From: Prevotellaceae bacterium | GTDB lineage: Bacteria > Bacteroidota > Bacteroidia > Bacteroidales > UBA932 | DNA length: 10,673 nt | Assembly (NCBI GenBank): GCA_031278495.1 | Contig: JAITKG010000150.1 | Span: 1-10,673 of the forward strand | Reading direction: 5' to 3' | In this document: piece by piece, positions 1 through 6,281 of the stretch | How the letters are laid out: every line of letters starts with the position of its first letter | How positions within the stretch are numbered: position 1 is the first letter of the stretch | Made by a program: the position numbers and the translations under genes | The notes under the pieces: model-generated | Told to the model about the DNA's origin: nothing | The model's database searches: none | What the model saw: only the letters and a program-made list of their open reading frames with translations

Positions 1-360
1 CAAGAAGGCGATTACTATGCCGGTCGCACGCAGTATGATTCGCCGGAAGTGGACGGCGAAGTGCTGGTTTCGCCGGCAAACAATGCCCTGCAACCGGGAA
101 AGTTTTACGACGTCCTTATTACGGCGGCAGAAACATACGATTTGTTCGGGAGCTGCTCTGCACCGTCATTCCGACCGGAGCGGAAGCCCCCTGACAGCAG
201 GAAGCCCCCTGACCCCCAAAGGGGGAACGGGATTTACAGATTTACAGATTTACAGATTTACAGATTGGGCTGGCGCGCCAGCCTAATTAGTCACATTAGC
301 ACATTAGTCACATTAGCACATTGGCTTTTGCCGCGCCAGCTTAAATCTTTAAATCTTTAA
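1..360 (+). CDS. rimO: RimO, ribosomal protein S12 methylthiotransferase, C-terminal part with an extended tail
   Basis: This is the 3' end of a gene that begins outside the window; reading frame 1 is open from base 1 to a TAA at 358-360. The first ~47 residues match the C-terminal TRAM region of RimO, with the recognisable stretches GRTQYDSPEVDGEVLV and YDLFGSC. RimO is a radical-SAM enzyme that adds a methylthio group to a conserved aspartate of ribosomal protein S12; the catalytic [4Fe-4S] domains lie upstream and cannot be seen. Family members normally stop a few residues after the YDLFG motif. Here the frame continues for about 70 more residues through a direct repeat, four GATTTACA octamers, a GC palindrome and further octamers, so the tail is probably translated spacer DNA after loss of the native stop. 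The identity is secure; the tail's biological reality is not. Confidence 0.85.
   Translation, partial: QEGDYYAGRTQYDSPEVDGEVLVSPANNALQPGKFYDVLITAAETYDLFGSCSAPSFRPERKPPDSRKPPDPQRGNGIYRFTDLQIYRLGWRASLISHISTLVTLAHWLLPRQLKSLNL
182..213. repeat. 14-bp direct repeat next to a C5/G5 hairpin
   Basis: GGAAGCCCCCTGAC occurs at 182-195 and again at 200-213, an 18-bp period. The second copy runs straight into CCCCC AAA GGGGG (213-225), which can form a 5-bp hairpin. No T-run follows, so it is not a classic intrinsic terminator. The unit looks like an interspersed spacer repeat rather than coding sequence, although the rimO frame crosses it. Confidence 0.6.
231..262. repeat. Octamer tandem repeat block A, GATTTACA x4
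   Basis: Four perfect copies of the 8-bp unit GATTTACA lie head to tail at 231, 239, 247 and 255, followed by the start of a fifth (GATT). They lie inside the extended rimO frame, where the 8-bp period rotates through all three codon phases. Any gain or loss of a unit would therefore change the C-terminal tail of RimO. Confidence 0.9.
268..283. repeat. 16-bp perfect GC-rich palindrome
   Basis: GGCTGGCGCGCCAGCC is its own reverse complement. It separates octamer block A from block B. Part of it (GCGCCAGC) returns at 333-340, directly before block C, so the blocks look like modules punctuated by the same GC-rich element. It could be a protein-binding site or a recombination scar; nothing in the sequence decides. 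Confidence 0.75.
291..324. repeat. Octamer repeat block B, CACATTAG-type
   Basis: A 17-bp unit, T plus two copies of CACATTAG, appears at 291-307 and again at 308-324, the last octamer being CACATTGG. The core period is 8 bp, as in block A, but the unit sequence differs. Confidence 0.85.
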
Positions 361-364
361 ATTT
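341..364. repeat. Octamer repeat block C, TTAAATCT x3
   Basis: TTAAATCT at 341 and 349 and TTAAATTT at 357 form three contiguous 8-bp units. The third contains the TAA at 358-360 that ends the extended rimO frame. Confidence 0.8.
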
Positions 365-510
365 CCATTGTCTGTTAGTATATTTTCGTGTTGCGGAAAA
401 TATTTTTTATTTGCGTAAAGTTCATGTTATTCGTGGACGGAAGAAAGAAATTAAGTCCTGCTTTTCCCTGCTTCCCATGAAAATTATTTCTTTTTTAAAA
501 ATAATTTTTT

Positions 511-518
511 TATCTTTG
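511..518 (+). promoter_or_regulatory. Bacteroidota -7 promoter box for the coiled-coil/zapA genes
   Basis: TATCTTTG fits the Bacteroidota primary sigma -7 consensus TAnnTTTG exactly and lies 20 bases before the ATG at 539, within AT-rich DNA. No clear TTTG -33 element is visible at the usual distance. The 5' leader would be very short, around 15 nt. Confidence 0.7.
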
Positions 519-538
519 CAGGACAAAGATATGACCAT

Positions 539-832
539 ATGACTGCCGAACCACAGACTGTTTTTAGAGAATTAAACAATAAAATTTACCAGTTATTGTC
601 TGTGTGCGAACAAATGAGAAGTGAACGCAATAAGATGCAAGTAAGGTTAACGGACAGTGAGGAGCAAATAGCGGGCTTACACCGGCAACTTAAGGAATTG
701 GAAGAAAAAAATAAAAAGTTACAATTGGCGCGAGCCTTTGAAACTTCAGGTATTGATACGCGCGATGCAAAATTGAAGATAGGACGAATTGTGCGTGAAA
801 TTGATAAATGTATGGCTCTTTTAAACAAGTAA
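539..832 (+). CDS. Small coiled-coil protein upstream of zapA
   Basis: This gene encodes 97 residues of mostly charged, heptad-like sequence. Residues ~8-63 are predicted by eye to form a coiled coil, followed by a conserved-looking tail KIGRIVREIDKCMALLNK (80-97). There is no signal peptide or membrane helix. It ends 3 bp before the zapA ATG, so the two are almost certainly co-transcribed from the promoter at 511-518. I do not recognise a named family. By position and shape it may be a Z-ring accessory factor functionally like ZapB, which is also a small coiled coil partnering ZapA, but that is inference. The ATG at 539 overlaps the stop of a three-codon mini-ORF (531-542). Confidence 0.8.
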   Translation: MTAEPQTVFRELNNKIYQLLSVCEQMRSERNKMQVRLTDSEEQIAGLHRQLKELEEKNKKLQLARAFETSGIDTRDAKLKIGRIVREIDKCMALLNK

Positions 833-835
833 TCC

Positions 836-1126
836 ATGGACGATACGATTTCCATAAAAATCACTGTCGCCGACCGCCCTTACCCGTTAAGGCAGCCGGC
901 TGCCAAAGAAGAGCGAATTCGCTCGGCAGCCGGGCATGTTAACGACAGGGTAATGCAATATCAACAACGCTACGTGCAGCAGGATGCGCAAGATGCTTTG
1001 GCAATAACTGCCCTACAGTATATGATGAAAATCATGGACTACGAAGAAATCACCGGTGTATTTGTGCAGGAAATGCAACAATTGGACAAACAGCTGGAAG
1101 ATTACCTTCGTAAGGTAGCGGACTGA
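836..1126 (+). CDS. zapA: Cell division protein ZapA
   Basis: The product has 96 residues, a normal ZapA length. The N-terminal part (MDDTISIKITVADRPYPLR) is the beta-strand head typical of the family. An alpha-helical region follows with AAKEERIRSAAGHVNDRV and then a C-terminal coiled coil (~60-93) used for dimer and tetramer formation. ZapA binds FtsZ and cross-links protofilaments in the cytoplasmic Z-ring. The gene starts 3 bp after the upstream coiled-coil gene and is followed by the 6S-like RNA. zapA next to a 6S RNA gene is also the arrangement in Escherichia coli (zapA-ssrS). Confidence 0.88.
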   Translation: MDDTISIKITVADRPYPLRQPAAKEERIRSAAGHVNDRVMQYQQRYVQQDAQDALAITALQYMMKIMDYEEITGVFVQEMQQLDKQLEDYLRKVAD

Positions 1127-1157
1127 CACAATTCTACGTTCATTTTTAATAGAGAGT

Positions 1158-1363
1158 AACCCGTATCACTAAAAGCTCTTTGCGAAACTCAACAGTTATA
1201 ATTTAAAGGAGTCAAGCTCGGGTATCTAGAACAGGCCTATTTATCCCGCCCTGCGGGAGATTCCGAATCCGGGACGTTGGACGTTCGAAGTAAAAAAACC
1301 GGTAGCTCCACACATGACATTTTAGGGTTTTCGCCAAACAAGCGTAGCGATACGGGTTTTTTT
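1158..1363 (+). ncRNA. ssrS: Probable 6S RNA (Bacteroidota type)
   Basis: The 276-bp gap between zapA and rny holds a long-range fold. The ends pair perfectly: AACCCGTATC at 1158-1167 with GATACGGGTT at 1349-1358, followed by a T-run (1357-1363) that would act as terminator. Further in, GCGAAACTC (1182-1190) pairs with 1325-1334 with one bulge. After an open region (1191-1207 opposite 1310-1324), an apical arm begins with GGAG (1208-1211) and CTCC (1306-1309). It continues with TCGG/CCGA (1218-1221/1263-1266) and ATCT/AGAT (1224-1227/1258-1261), and ends in the hairpin CCCGC-CCT-GCGGG (1245-1257). A closing stem, a large central bubble and an apical stem in ~200 nt is the 6S RNA architecture that mimics an open promoter and sequesters RNA polymerase. 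The identification rests on shape and on zapA/rny context, not on a model search. No strong TAnnTTTG box precedes it, so it may be processed from a zapA read-through transcript. Confidence 0.75.
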
Positions 1364-1402
1364 AATGAAAATATTAACAACAATATAAAACACAATTAAC
1401 AC

Positions 1403-2941
1403 ATGGAATTAACAACAATACTCATCAGTGTTGCGGCAATAATAGGAGGCATGGCGCTGTCCTTTTTTATTGTGCACACATTAACCAGAAAAAAACACCG
1501 GCGCATTATCAAAGAAGCCGAAGTAGAAGCGGAAAATTTAAAGAAAGAAAAAAACCTGCATGCAAAAGAACATTTCCTGCAACTAAAAGCGGAACATGAA
1601 AAGACCGTCAATGAACGAAACCACCGGCTGGCGCAAACTGAAAATAAAATTAAACAGCGCGAAACGCAGCTCAACCAACTGCAAGGCGACTTGCAACGCA
1701 AACACAAAGAAACGGAAGCTATCCGCGCAAATTTGGTGAGCCAAATAGAATCGGTAGAGAAACGCGCCGAAGAATACGACCGCCTGCGCCGGCAACAAAT
1801 AGACCGGCTCGAAAATATTGCAGGCATGTCGGCAACCGAAGCAAAAAATATATTGGTAGAATCGCTGAAAGCAGAAGCAAAAACCGAAGCCATGTCGTAT
1901 ATCAACGAAATTATGGACGAGGCGAAACTCAATGCTACCAAAGAAGCGAAGCGTATTGTAATAATGACCCTGCAACGTGTGGCGCAAGAATCCGCCATAG
2001 AAAACGCCGTTACCATTTTCCATATTGACAACGACGAAATGAAAGGTCGCATTATCGGACGCGAAGGACGCAATATCCGTGCACTGGAAGCCGCTACCGG
2101 CGTGGAAATTGTGGTGGACGATACGCCGGAAGCGATTGTGCTGTCGGCATTCGACCCGGTACGCCGCGAAGTGGCGCGCCTTGCCTTGCACCAGCTGGTT
2201 ACCGACGGGCGCATCCACCCTGCGCGCATTGAAGAAGTGGTCGCAAAAATCCAGAAACAGGTAGAAGAAGAAATCGTAGAAGTAGGTAAGCGCACTACTA
2301 TTGACCTTGGTATTCACGGGCTGCATCCCGAACTGGTGCGGTTGGTGGGGCGCATGAAGTACCGTTCGTCATACGGGCAAAATTTACTGCAACACTCGCG
2401 CGAAACCGCTAACCTTTGCGCCGTCATGGCTGCCGAACTGGGATTAAATCCGAAAACCGCCAAACGCGCCGGATTGCTGCACGATATCGGGAAAGTGTCG
2501 GATGAAGACCCTGAATTGCCGCATGCGCTGCTGGGTATGCGCTTAGCCGAAAAATATAAAGAAAAGCCGGAAATTTGCAACGCTATTGGCGCACACCACG
2601 AAGAAATAGAAATGACTTCTATTATCTCGCCTTTGGTGCTGGTATGCGACTCCATATCCGGCGCGCGTCCCGGCGCACGCCGCGAAGTAGTGGAATCGTA
2701 TATCAAACGCCTGAAAGATTTGGAAGATTTGGCGCTGTCGCACCAGGGCGTAACAAAAACATACGCCATACAGGCAGGGCGTGAACTGCGCGTGATTGTA
2801 GGCAGCGAAAAGGTTTCTGATCAGGAAGCCGAAATACTTTCGCAAGACATTGCGCGGAAAATCCAAGACGAAATGACCTATCCGGGACAAGTGAAAGTAA
2901 CGGTTATCCGCGAAACACGCGCCGTGAGCTTTGCGAAATAA
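1403..2941 (+). CDS. rny: Ribonuclease Y, membrane-anchored endoribonuclease
   Basis: The product has 512 residues, the full family length. Residues 4-25 form an N-terminal membrane helix, followed by a long charged coiled coil (~30-190) that mediates dimerisation. A KH RNA-binding domain (~205-270) carries the GRIIGREGRNIR loop at 215-226. The HD metal-dependent phosphohydrolase domain includes H331 in LLQHSRE, the H360-D361 pair in GLLHDIGK, the GAHHEE motif (396-401) and D416 in the CDSISGARPG motif. RNase Y makes the initiating cut in mRNA decay at the inner face of the membrane. The ATG is preceded by A-rich sequence without a Shine-Dalgarno element, as usual in this phylum. Transcription could read through the 6S-like RNA from upstream. 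The gene is closed by the terminator at 2973-3007. Confidence 0.96.
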   Translation: MELTTILISVAAIIGGMALSFFIVHTLTRKKHRRIIKEAEVEAENLKKEKNLHAKEHFLQLKAEHEKTVNERNHRLAQTENKIKQRETQLNQLQGDLQRKHKETEAIRANLVSQIESVEKRAEEYDRLRRQQIDRLENIAGMSATEAKNILVESLKAEAKTEAMSYINEIMDEAKLNATKEAKRIVIMTLQRVAQESAIENAVTIFHIDNDEMKGRIIGREGRNIRALEAATGVEIVVDDTPEAIVLSAFDPVRREVARLALHQLVTDGRIHPARIEEVVAKIQKQVEEEIVEVGKRTTIDLGIHGLHPELVRLVGRMKYRSSYGQNLLQHSRETANLCAVMAAELGLNPKTAKRAGLLHDIGKVSDEDPELPHALLGMRLAEKYKEKPEICNAIGAHHEEIEMTSIISPLVLVCDSISGARPGARREVVESYIKRLKDLEDLALSHQGVTKTYAIQAGRELRVIVGSEKVSDQEAEILSQDIARKIQDEMTYPGQVKVTVIRETRAVSFAK

Positions 2942-2972
2942 TATAAAGGTATCCCTAACATATCTTAAAAAT

Positions 2973-3007
2973 AAAAAGACAGCGATACAAAAATCGCTGT
3001 CTTTTTT
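2973..3007. terminator. Bidirectional intrinsic terminator between rny and pckA
   Basis: The arms at 2973-2986 and 2993-3006 are perfectly complementary (14 bp, core GACAGCGAT/ATCGCTGTC), with a 6-nt loop. A-runs flank it on the left and T-runs on the right, so it can terminate both the rny transcript (+) and the convergent pckA transcript (-). Confidence 0.93.
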
Positions 3008-3024
3008 ATGAAGGCACAGTTGAA

Positions 3025-4632
3025 TTACAATTTCGGTCCTGCGGCAACCAATGCTTTGCCGGCGTCGTTGCCGGTGAACTTCGTAAAGTTTTTAATAAAG
3101 CGGTCGGCAAGGTCTTTTGCTTTTACCGTCCATTGTTCCGCATCGCCGTAAGTGTCGCGCGGGTCAAGAATGTGCGGGTCTACGCCCGGCAATGCTGTGG
3201 GCACTTCCAAGTCGAAGAACGGTATTTTCTTCGTGGGCGCTTTGTCAATCGAGCCGTCGAGGATGGCGTCGATAATGCCGCGCGTATCTTTAATAGAAAT
3301 GCGTTTGCCGCTGCCGTTCCAGCCGGTATTCACGAGGTAAGCTTTTGCGCCGGACTGTTTCATTTTCTTTACCAGTTCTTCGCCGTACTTTGTAGGATGC
3401 AACGACAGGAACGCCGCGCCGAAACAAGCCGAGAACGTAGGCGTGGGTTCGGTGATACCGCGTTCGGTGCCGGCTAATTTAGCCGTAAATCCCGACAGAA
3501 AATAATACTGCGTTTGTTCCGGCGTGAGGATAGACACCGGCGGCAATACGCCGAACGCATCCGCCGACAAGAAAATTACTTTTTCGGCAGGTACTGCCTT
3601 TGAAACCGGTTTAACAATATTTTTGATATGGTAAATCGGATAGGAAACGCGCGTGTTTTCGGTTACTGACTTATCGTTGAAATCAATTTTTCCATTGGCG
3701 TCCACCGTTACATTTTCCAGCAGCGCGTCGCGTTTAATAGCATCGTAGATGTCCGGTTCGGCTTCTTTGCTCAGGTTTATCACTTTTGCATAGCAGCCTC
3801 CTTCAAAATTAAACACGCCGTCGTTATCCCAGCCGTGTTCGTCGTCGCCAATCAGCAGGCGTTTCGGGTCGGTGGACAGGGTCGTTTTGCCTGTTCCCGA
3901 CAAGCCGAAGAAAATAGCCGTGTTTTTTCCCTGCAAGTCGGTATTTGCCGAACAGTGCATCGACGCGATGCCCTGCAACGGAAGCAGGTAGTTCATGTAA
4001 GAGAACATGCCTTTTTTCATTTCGCCGCCATACCATGTGTTGAGGATAATTTGTATTTTCTCGGTCAGGTTGAATACTACGGCTGTTTCGGAGTTCAAGC
4101 CAAGCTCTTTGAAGTTTTCCACTTTCGCTTTCGACGCGTTTATTACTACGAAATCGGGTTCGCCGTAGTTTGCCAATTCGGCTGCGTCCGGGCGGATGAA
4201 CATGTTTGCTACGAAATGCGCTTGCCATGCCACTTCCATAATAAAGCGGATTTTCAAACGTGTATTTTCATTAGCCCCGCAAAACGTATCAACAACATAC
4301 AGGCGTTTGTCCGAAAGTTGTTTCACGGCAAGGCTTTTCAAGGCTTTCCATGCTTCCGGCGTAACCGGTTTGTTGTCGTTTTTGTAAGCGTCGGACGTCC
4401 ACCATACGGTATCGCGGGTCGTGTCGTCCATCACAAAGAATTTATCTTTTGGGGAACGCCCGGTATATACGCCGGTCATCACGTTTACTGCACCCAATTC
4501 CGTTACCTGCCCTTTTTCAAAACCTTCGTTTTGAGTGGCTGTTTCCGCTGTAAAAAGCGCCTCGTACGAGGGATTGTGAATAATTTCTTTTACCCCCGTA
4601 ATTCCATACTTTGCTAAATCAATGTTTGCCAT
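3025..4632 (-). CDS. pckA: Phosphoenolpyruvate carboxykinase (ATP)
   Basis: The product has 535 residues, matching the ATP-dependent PEPCK family. Visible motifs are GRSPKDKF (58-65, substrate arginine), YGGEMKKGMF (201-210, metal and substrate binding), the kinase-1a P-loop GLSGTGKTT (243-251), the kinase-2 motif GDDEHGW (262-268), and the C-terminal nucleotide region around NTGWNGSGKRISI. It interconverts oxaloacetate plus ATP with PEP plus CO2 plus ADP in the cytoplasm. In anaerobic Bacteroidales it usually runs in the carboxylating direction on the succinate/propionate route, gaining ATP; that direction is family knowledge, not visible here. It is a single gene with its own -7 box at 4681-4688 and the shared terminator downstream. 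The upstream small gene lies on the same strand, with no evident terminator between them. Confidence 0.97.
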   Translation of the reverse strand: MANIDLAKYGITGVKEIIHNPSYEALFTAETATQNEGFEKGQVTELGAVNVMTGVYTGRSPKDKFFVMDDTTRDTVWWTSDAYKNDNKPVTPEAWKALKSLAVKQLSDKRLYVVDTFCGANENTRLKIRFIMEVAWQAHFVANMFIRPDAAELANYGEPDFVVINASKAKVENFKELGLNSETAVVFNLTEKIQIILNTWYGGEMKKGMFSYMNYLLPLQGIASMHCSANTDLQGKNTAIFFGLSGTGKTTLSTDPKRLLIGDDEHGWDNDGVFNFEGGCYAKVINLSKEAEPDIYDAIKRDALLENVTVDANGKIDFNDKSVTENTRVSYPIYHIKNIVKPVSKAVPAEKVIFLSADAFGVLPPVSILTPEQTQYYFLSGFTAKLAGTERGITEPTPTFSACFGAAFLSLHPTKYGEELVKKMKQSGAKAYLVNTGWNGSGKRISIKDTRGIIDAILDGSIDKAPTKKIPFFDLEVPTALPGVDPHILDPRDTYGDAEQWTVKAKDLADRFIKNFTKFTGNDAGKALVAAGPKL

Positions 4633-4680
4633 AATTTTTATTTTATATTAGTAATTAAATTTCCTGTTTTTTAGAACTTG

Positions 4681-4688
4681 CAAAGGTA
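4681..4688 (-). promoter_or_regulatory. -7 promoter box for pckA
   Basis: Read on the minus strand this is TACCTTTG, an exact TAnnTTTG match, about 49 bases before the pckA ATG. It begins 18 bases after the stop of the upstream minus-strand gene, so pckA can be transcribed on its own. No convincing -33 TTTG is seen. Confidence 0.7.
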
Positions 4689-4705
4689 CATATTTTTTTT
4701 GATTT

Positions 4706-5164
4706 TCATTTACGCATGTTAGCGTTTAAAACGAGGTCTTCATAATCCCCCATTTTTGCGTCAATAATATAACCGTATCTTTTCGCATCGAAATGGAAAA
4801 AGAAATGCTGCTTCCCATTGGTGATTAACAAATACGGCACTTTCAACACTAAATTGTAGCGGGAAATTTGCTCGCATGTTTCCAGTGTTATTTTCACTTC
4901 GGGCGCTTTACATTCGGCTATCAACAGGGGTTTCAGGTAACGGTTGTAGGCTACTACATCGGCGCGGTAAGTGTTTTTGACATAAGTAAGGCTGGTTTCC
5001 ACCTGCAATAATCCTTCGGGAAATCTTTTTACCGTCGTCAAGTAATGCACCAATTGTTGGCGTACCAATTCTTCCGGAGTAAACGCCACAAATTTCTTCC
5101 GAATAATATCAAAAATTTCCTGTTTCCCATTGATTTCCCGCACGTGCGGAATAAATTTTTCCAT
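4706..5164 (-). CDS. HsdR N-terminal-like PD-(D/E)XK domain protein (orphan)
   Basis: This is a 152-residue stand-alone protein resembling the N-terminal nuclease domain of type I restriction R subunits (the HSDR_N family). The PD-(D/E)XK core is visible: E56 in LQVETSL, D69 in YRADVVAYN, and E84-x-K86 in LIAECKAP, followed by the Q99 helix region ETCEQISRYN. All metal- and phosphate-binding positions look intact. There is no helicase or translocase domain and no hsdM or hsdS gene nearby, so it is not a functional type I system. Small proteins of this kind are widespread in Bacteroidota chromosomes, without an established role as far as I know. Its own -7 box lies at 5184-5191, divergent from the tRNA promoter. 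Confidence 0.82.
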   Translation of the reverse strand: MEKFIPHVREINGKQEIFDIIRKKFVAFTPEELVRQQLVHYLTTVKRFPEGLLQVETSLTYVKNTYRADVVAYNRYLKPLLIAECKAPEVKITLETCEQISRYNLVLKVPYLLITNGKQHFFFHFDAKRYGYIIDAKMGDYEDLVLNANMRK

Positions 5165-5183
5165 AGTTTTTTCTTAAAAAATA

Positions 5184-5191
5184 CAAATGTA
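5184..5191 (-). promoter_or_regulatory. -7 promoter box for the HsdR-N-like gene
   Basis: On the minus strand the sequence is TACATTTG (TAnnTTTG), 20 bases before the ATG at 5164. It faces away from the tRNA promoter at 5234-5241, with a 42-bp AT-rich stretch between them. Confidence 0.65.
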
Positions 5192-5233
5192 CATACTTTT
5201 TTGAAATAATTTTTTTTATAGGGATAAAAATAT

Positions 5234-5241
5234 TACCTTTG
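5234..5241 (+). promoter_or_regulatory. -7 promoter box for tRNA-Cys
   Basis: TACCTTTG is an exact TAnnTTTG match ending 13 bases before the mature tRNA 5' end. This leaves only a short leader for RNase P to remove. Confidence 0.75.
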
Positions 5242-5254
5242 CAGTCCCGAAACC

Positions 5255-5325
5255 GGTACCATGGCCGAGGGGTTAGGCAGCGGTCTGCAAAACCGCGTAC
5301 AGCAGTTCGAATCTGCTTGGTACCT
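5255..5325 (+). tRNA. tRNA-Cys (anticodon GCA)
   Basis: A 71-nt cloverleaf can be drawn by hand. The acceptor stem is GGTACCA (5255-5261) with TGGTACC (5318-5324), and the discriminator base is U (5325), the known identity base for cysteine. The anticodon stem is GCGGT/ACCGC with loop CTGCAAA, giving anticodon GCA at 5287-5289. The T arm is AGCAG-TTCGAAT-CTGCT. The 3' CCA is not encoded and must be added after transcription. It is a lone tRNA gene with its own promoter and terminator. Confidence 0.97.
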
Positions 5326-5340
5326 CAAATAAATGCGCAG

Positions 5341-5373
5341 AAGCCTTGAAAAAAACAATTTTCAAGGCTTTTT
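5341..5373 (+). terminator. Intrinsic terminator after tRNA-Cys
   Basis: AAGCCTTGAAAA (5341-5352) pairs perfectly with TTTTCAAGGCTT (5359-5370) around a 6-nt loop, and a T-run continues to 5373. It also lies directly beyond the stop codon of the convergent LytTR gene and may serve it less efficiently, since the minus-strand side lacks a T-run. Confidence 0.92.
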
Positions 5374-5380
5374 AGTTCCC

Positions 5381-6226
5381 TTATGCAAACCAGCGGGTAA
5401 TTTTTTCATCGTATTTGGAAGAAACGGGGATGTCGGGCACATGTTCTTTCCCGAACTCCATAAAAATTCCGCCTTTCTGGCGGCGGATAACGGTTACTGC
5501 TTCGAGGTTCACCATGTATGACCGGTGGCATCGCACGACATTTGTTTGCGCCATGTTCCTTTCGATTGCCCTTAGCGAATTACGCAAGAGAATCTTGGTT
5601 AGCGTGCCTTTGTTGAGATACCGGATGATTACGTAATTGTCGGCAGCCTCGATGTAGAGCAGATTTTCGCGGGCAACCGAGAGGCGCAGGTCGCCCCGTT
5701 CGTCGTAAAATGAATATATATTTTGTTTCGGCGCGGTTGACAGGGCGTTTTCCTGTAACAATTGCAGTTGCTTTTCTTTGTCTTTATAGGCAAAATACAG
5801 GTGCAGCACGGCATAGGGCAGCAACAGCACGAGGGACGTCCGCATCAGCACTTTTTTCACTACGTGGATAAGCGGCGCCGGCTCTGCGGTGGCAGGGAAA
5901 TAGAGCGTATAAACGGTATAAAATAACGACATGAAAAATATTTCCAACAGTATCCACACGGCATATGTCCCAATGTTGATGCTGTGGCGGCGTCCCCGGT
6001 AATAGAGGAGGATACGGCTGATGACCACCACCAGCACGCCGGTTAAAACGATAAGGCTGGAAAATATTAAATACAACTCGGACGATAACACGTCGCCATG
6101 CCAGTGGCGGGAACTGAACGGCTCAAACATGTTGATAAATACCAACGCGAATAATGCCGTGAACAGTACCAGCCGGACGCTGTTTTTTTTCCCGTAAATG
6201 TATGCCGGTATTTTTTGGTTTACCAC
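5381..6226 (-). CDS. Membrane-anchored LytTR-family transcriptional regulator
   Basis: The product has 281 residues. Four hydrophobic helices are apparent (~17-34, 51-74, 86-110, 122-146), followed by a short linker (~148-170) and a C-terminal LytTR DNA-binding domain (~178-280). Typical LytTR stretches are YIEAADNYVIIRY (191-203) and VVRCHRSYMVNL (230-241). There is no receiver domain, so input must come through the membrane region or by self-association rather than by phosphorylation. No histidine kinase gene adjoins it, and the signal and targets are unknown. Two -7 boxes lie upstream (6249-6256 and 6342-6349) with an octamer repeat array between them. It is followed by the convergent tRNA terminator. 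The family assignment is firm. Confidence 0.9.
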   Translation of the reverse strand: MVNQKIPAYIYGKKNSVRLVLFTALFALVFINMFEPFSSRHWHGDVLSSELYLIFSSLIVLTGVLVVVISRILLYYRGRRHSINIGTYAVWILLEIFFMSLFYTVYTLYFPATAEPAPLIHVVKKVLMRTSLVLLLPYAVLHLYFAYKDKEKQLQLLQENALSTAPKQNIYSFYDERGDLRLSVARENLLYIEAADNYVIIRYLNKGTLTKILLRNSLRAIERNMAQTNVVRCHRSYMVNLEAVTVIRRQKGGIFMEFGKEHVPDIPVSSKYDEKITRWFA

Positions 6227-6248
6227 AGGGCTATTTTTTTACGAAGCA

Positions 6249-6256
6249 CAAAAGTA
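6249..6256 (-). promoter_or_regulatory. Proximal -7 box for the LytTR gene
   Basis: The minus-strand sequence is TACTTTTG (TAnnTTTG), 23 bases before the ATG at 6226. This spacing matches several other genes in the window. Confidence 0.65.
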
Positions 6257-6281
6257 GAAAATTATTTTCATATATCTGCGA

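Noticed and set aside
213..225. CCCCC-AAA-GGGGG as the rimO terminator
   Set aside because: Short stem without a following T-run; it looks more like part of a repeat element.
17..286. 89-residue + frame overlapping the rimO end
   Set aside because: Out of frame with the RimO match and made largely of repeat sequence.
1396..2295. 299-residue open frame antisense to rny
   Set aside because: Serine- and cysteine-rich reverse reading of the coiled-coil and KH coding sequence; no promoter or family resemblance.
3835..4617. 260-residue open frame on the + strand opposite pckA
   Set aside because: It is fully antisense to a highly conserved gene, has a biased composition rich in Phe, Arg and Val, and shows no recognisable motif or promoter.
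4706..5164. Type I restriction-modification system
   Set aside because: Only an HsdR N-terminal-like domain is present; no translocase, methylase or specificity gene is found.
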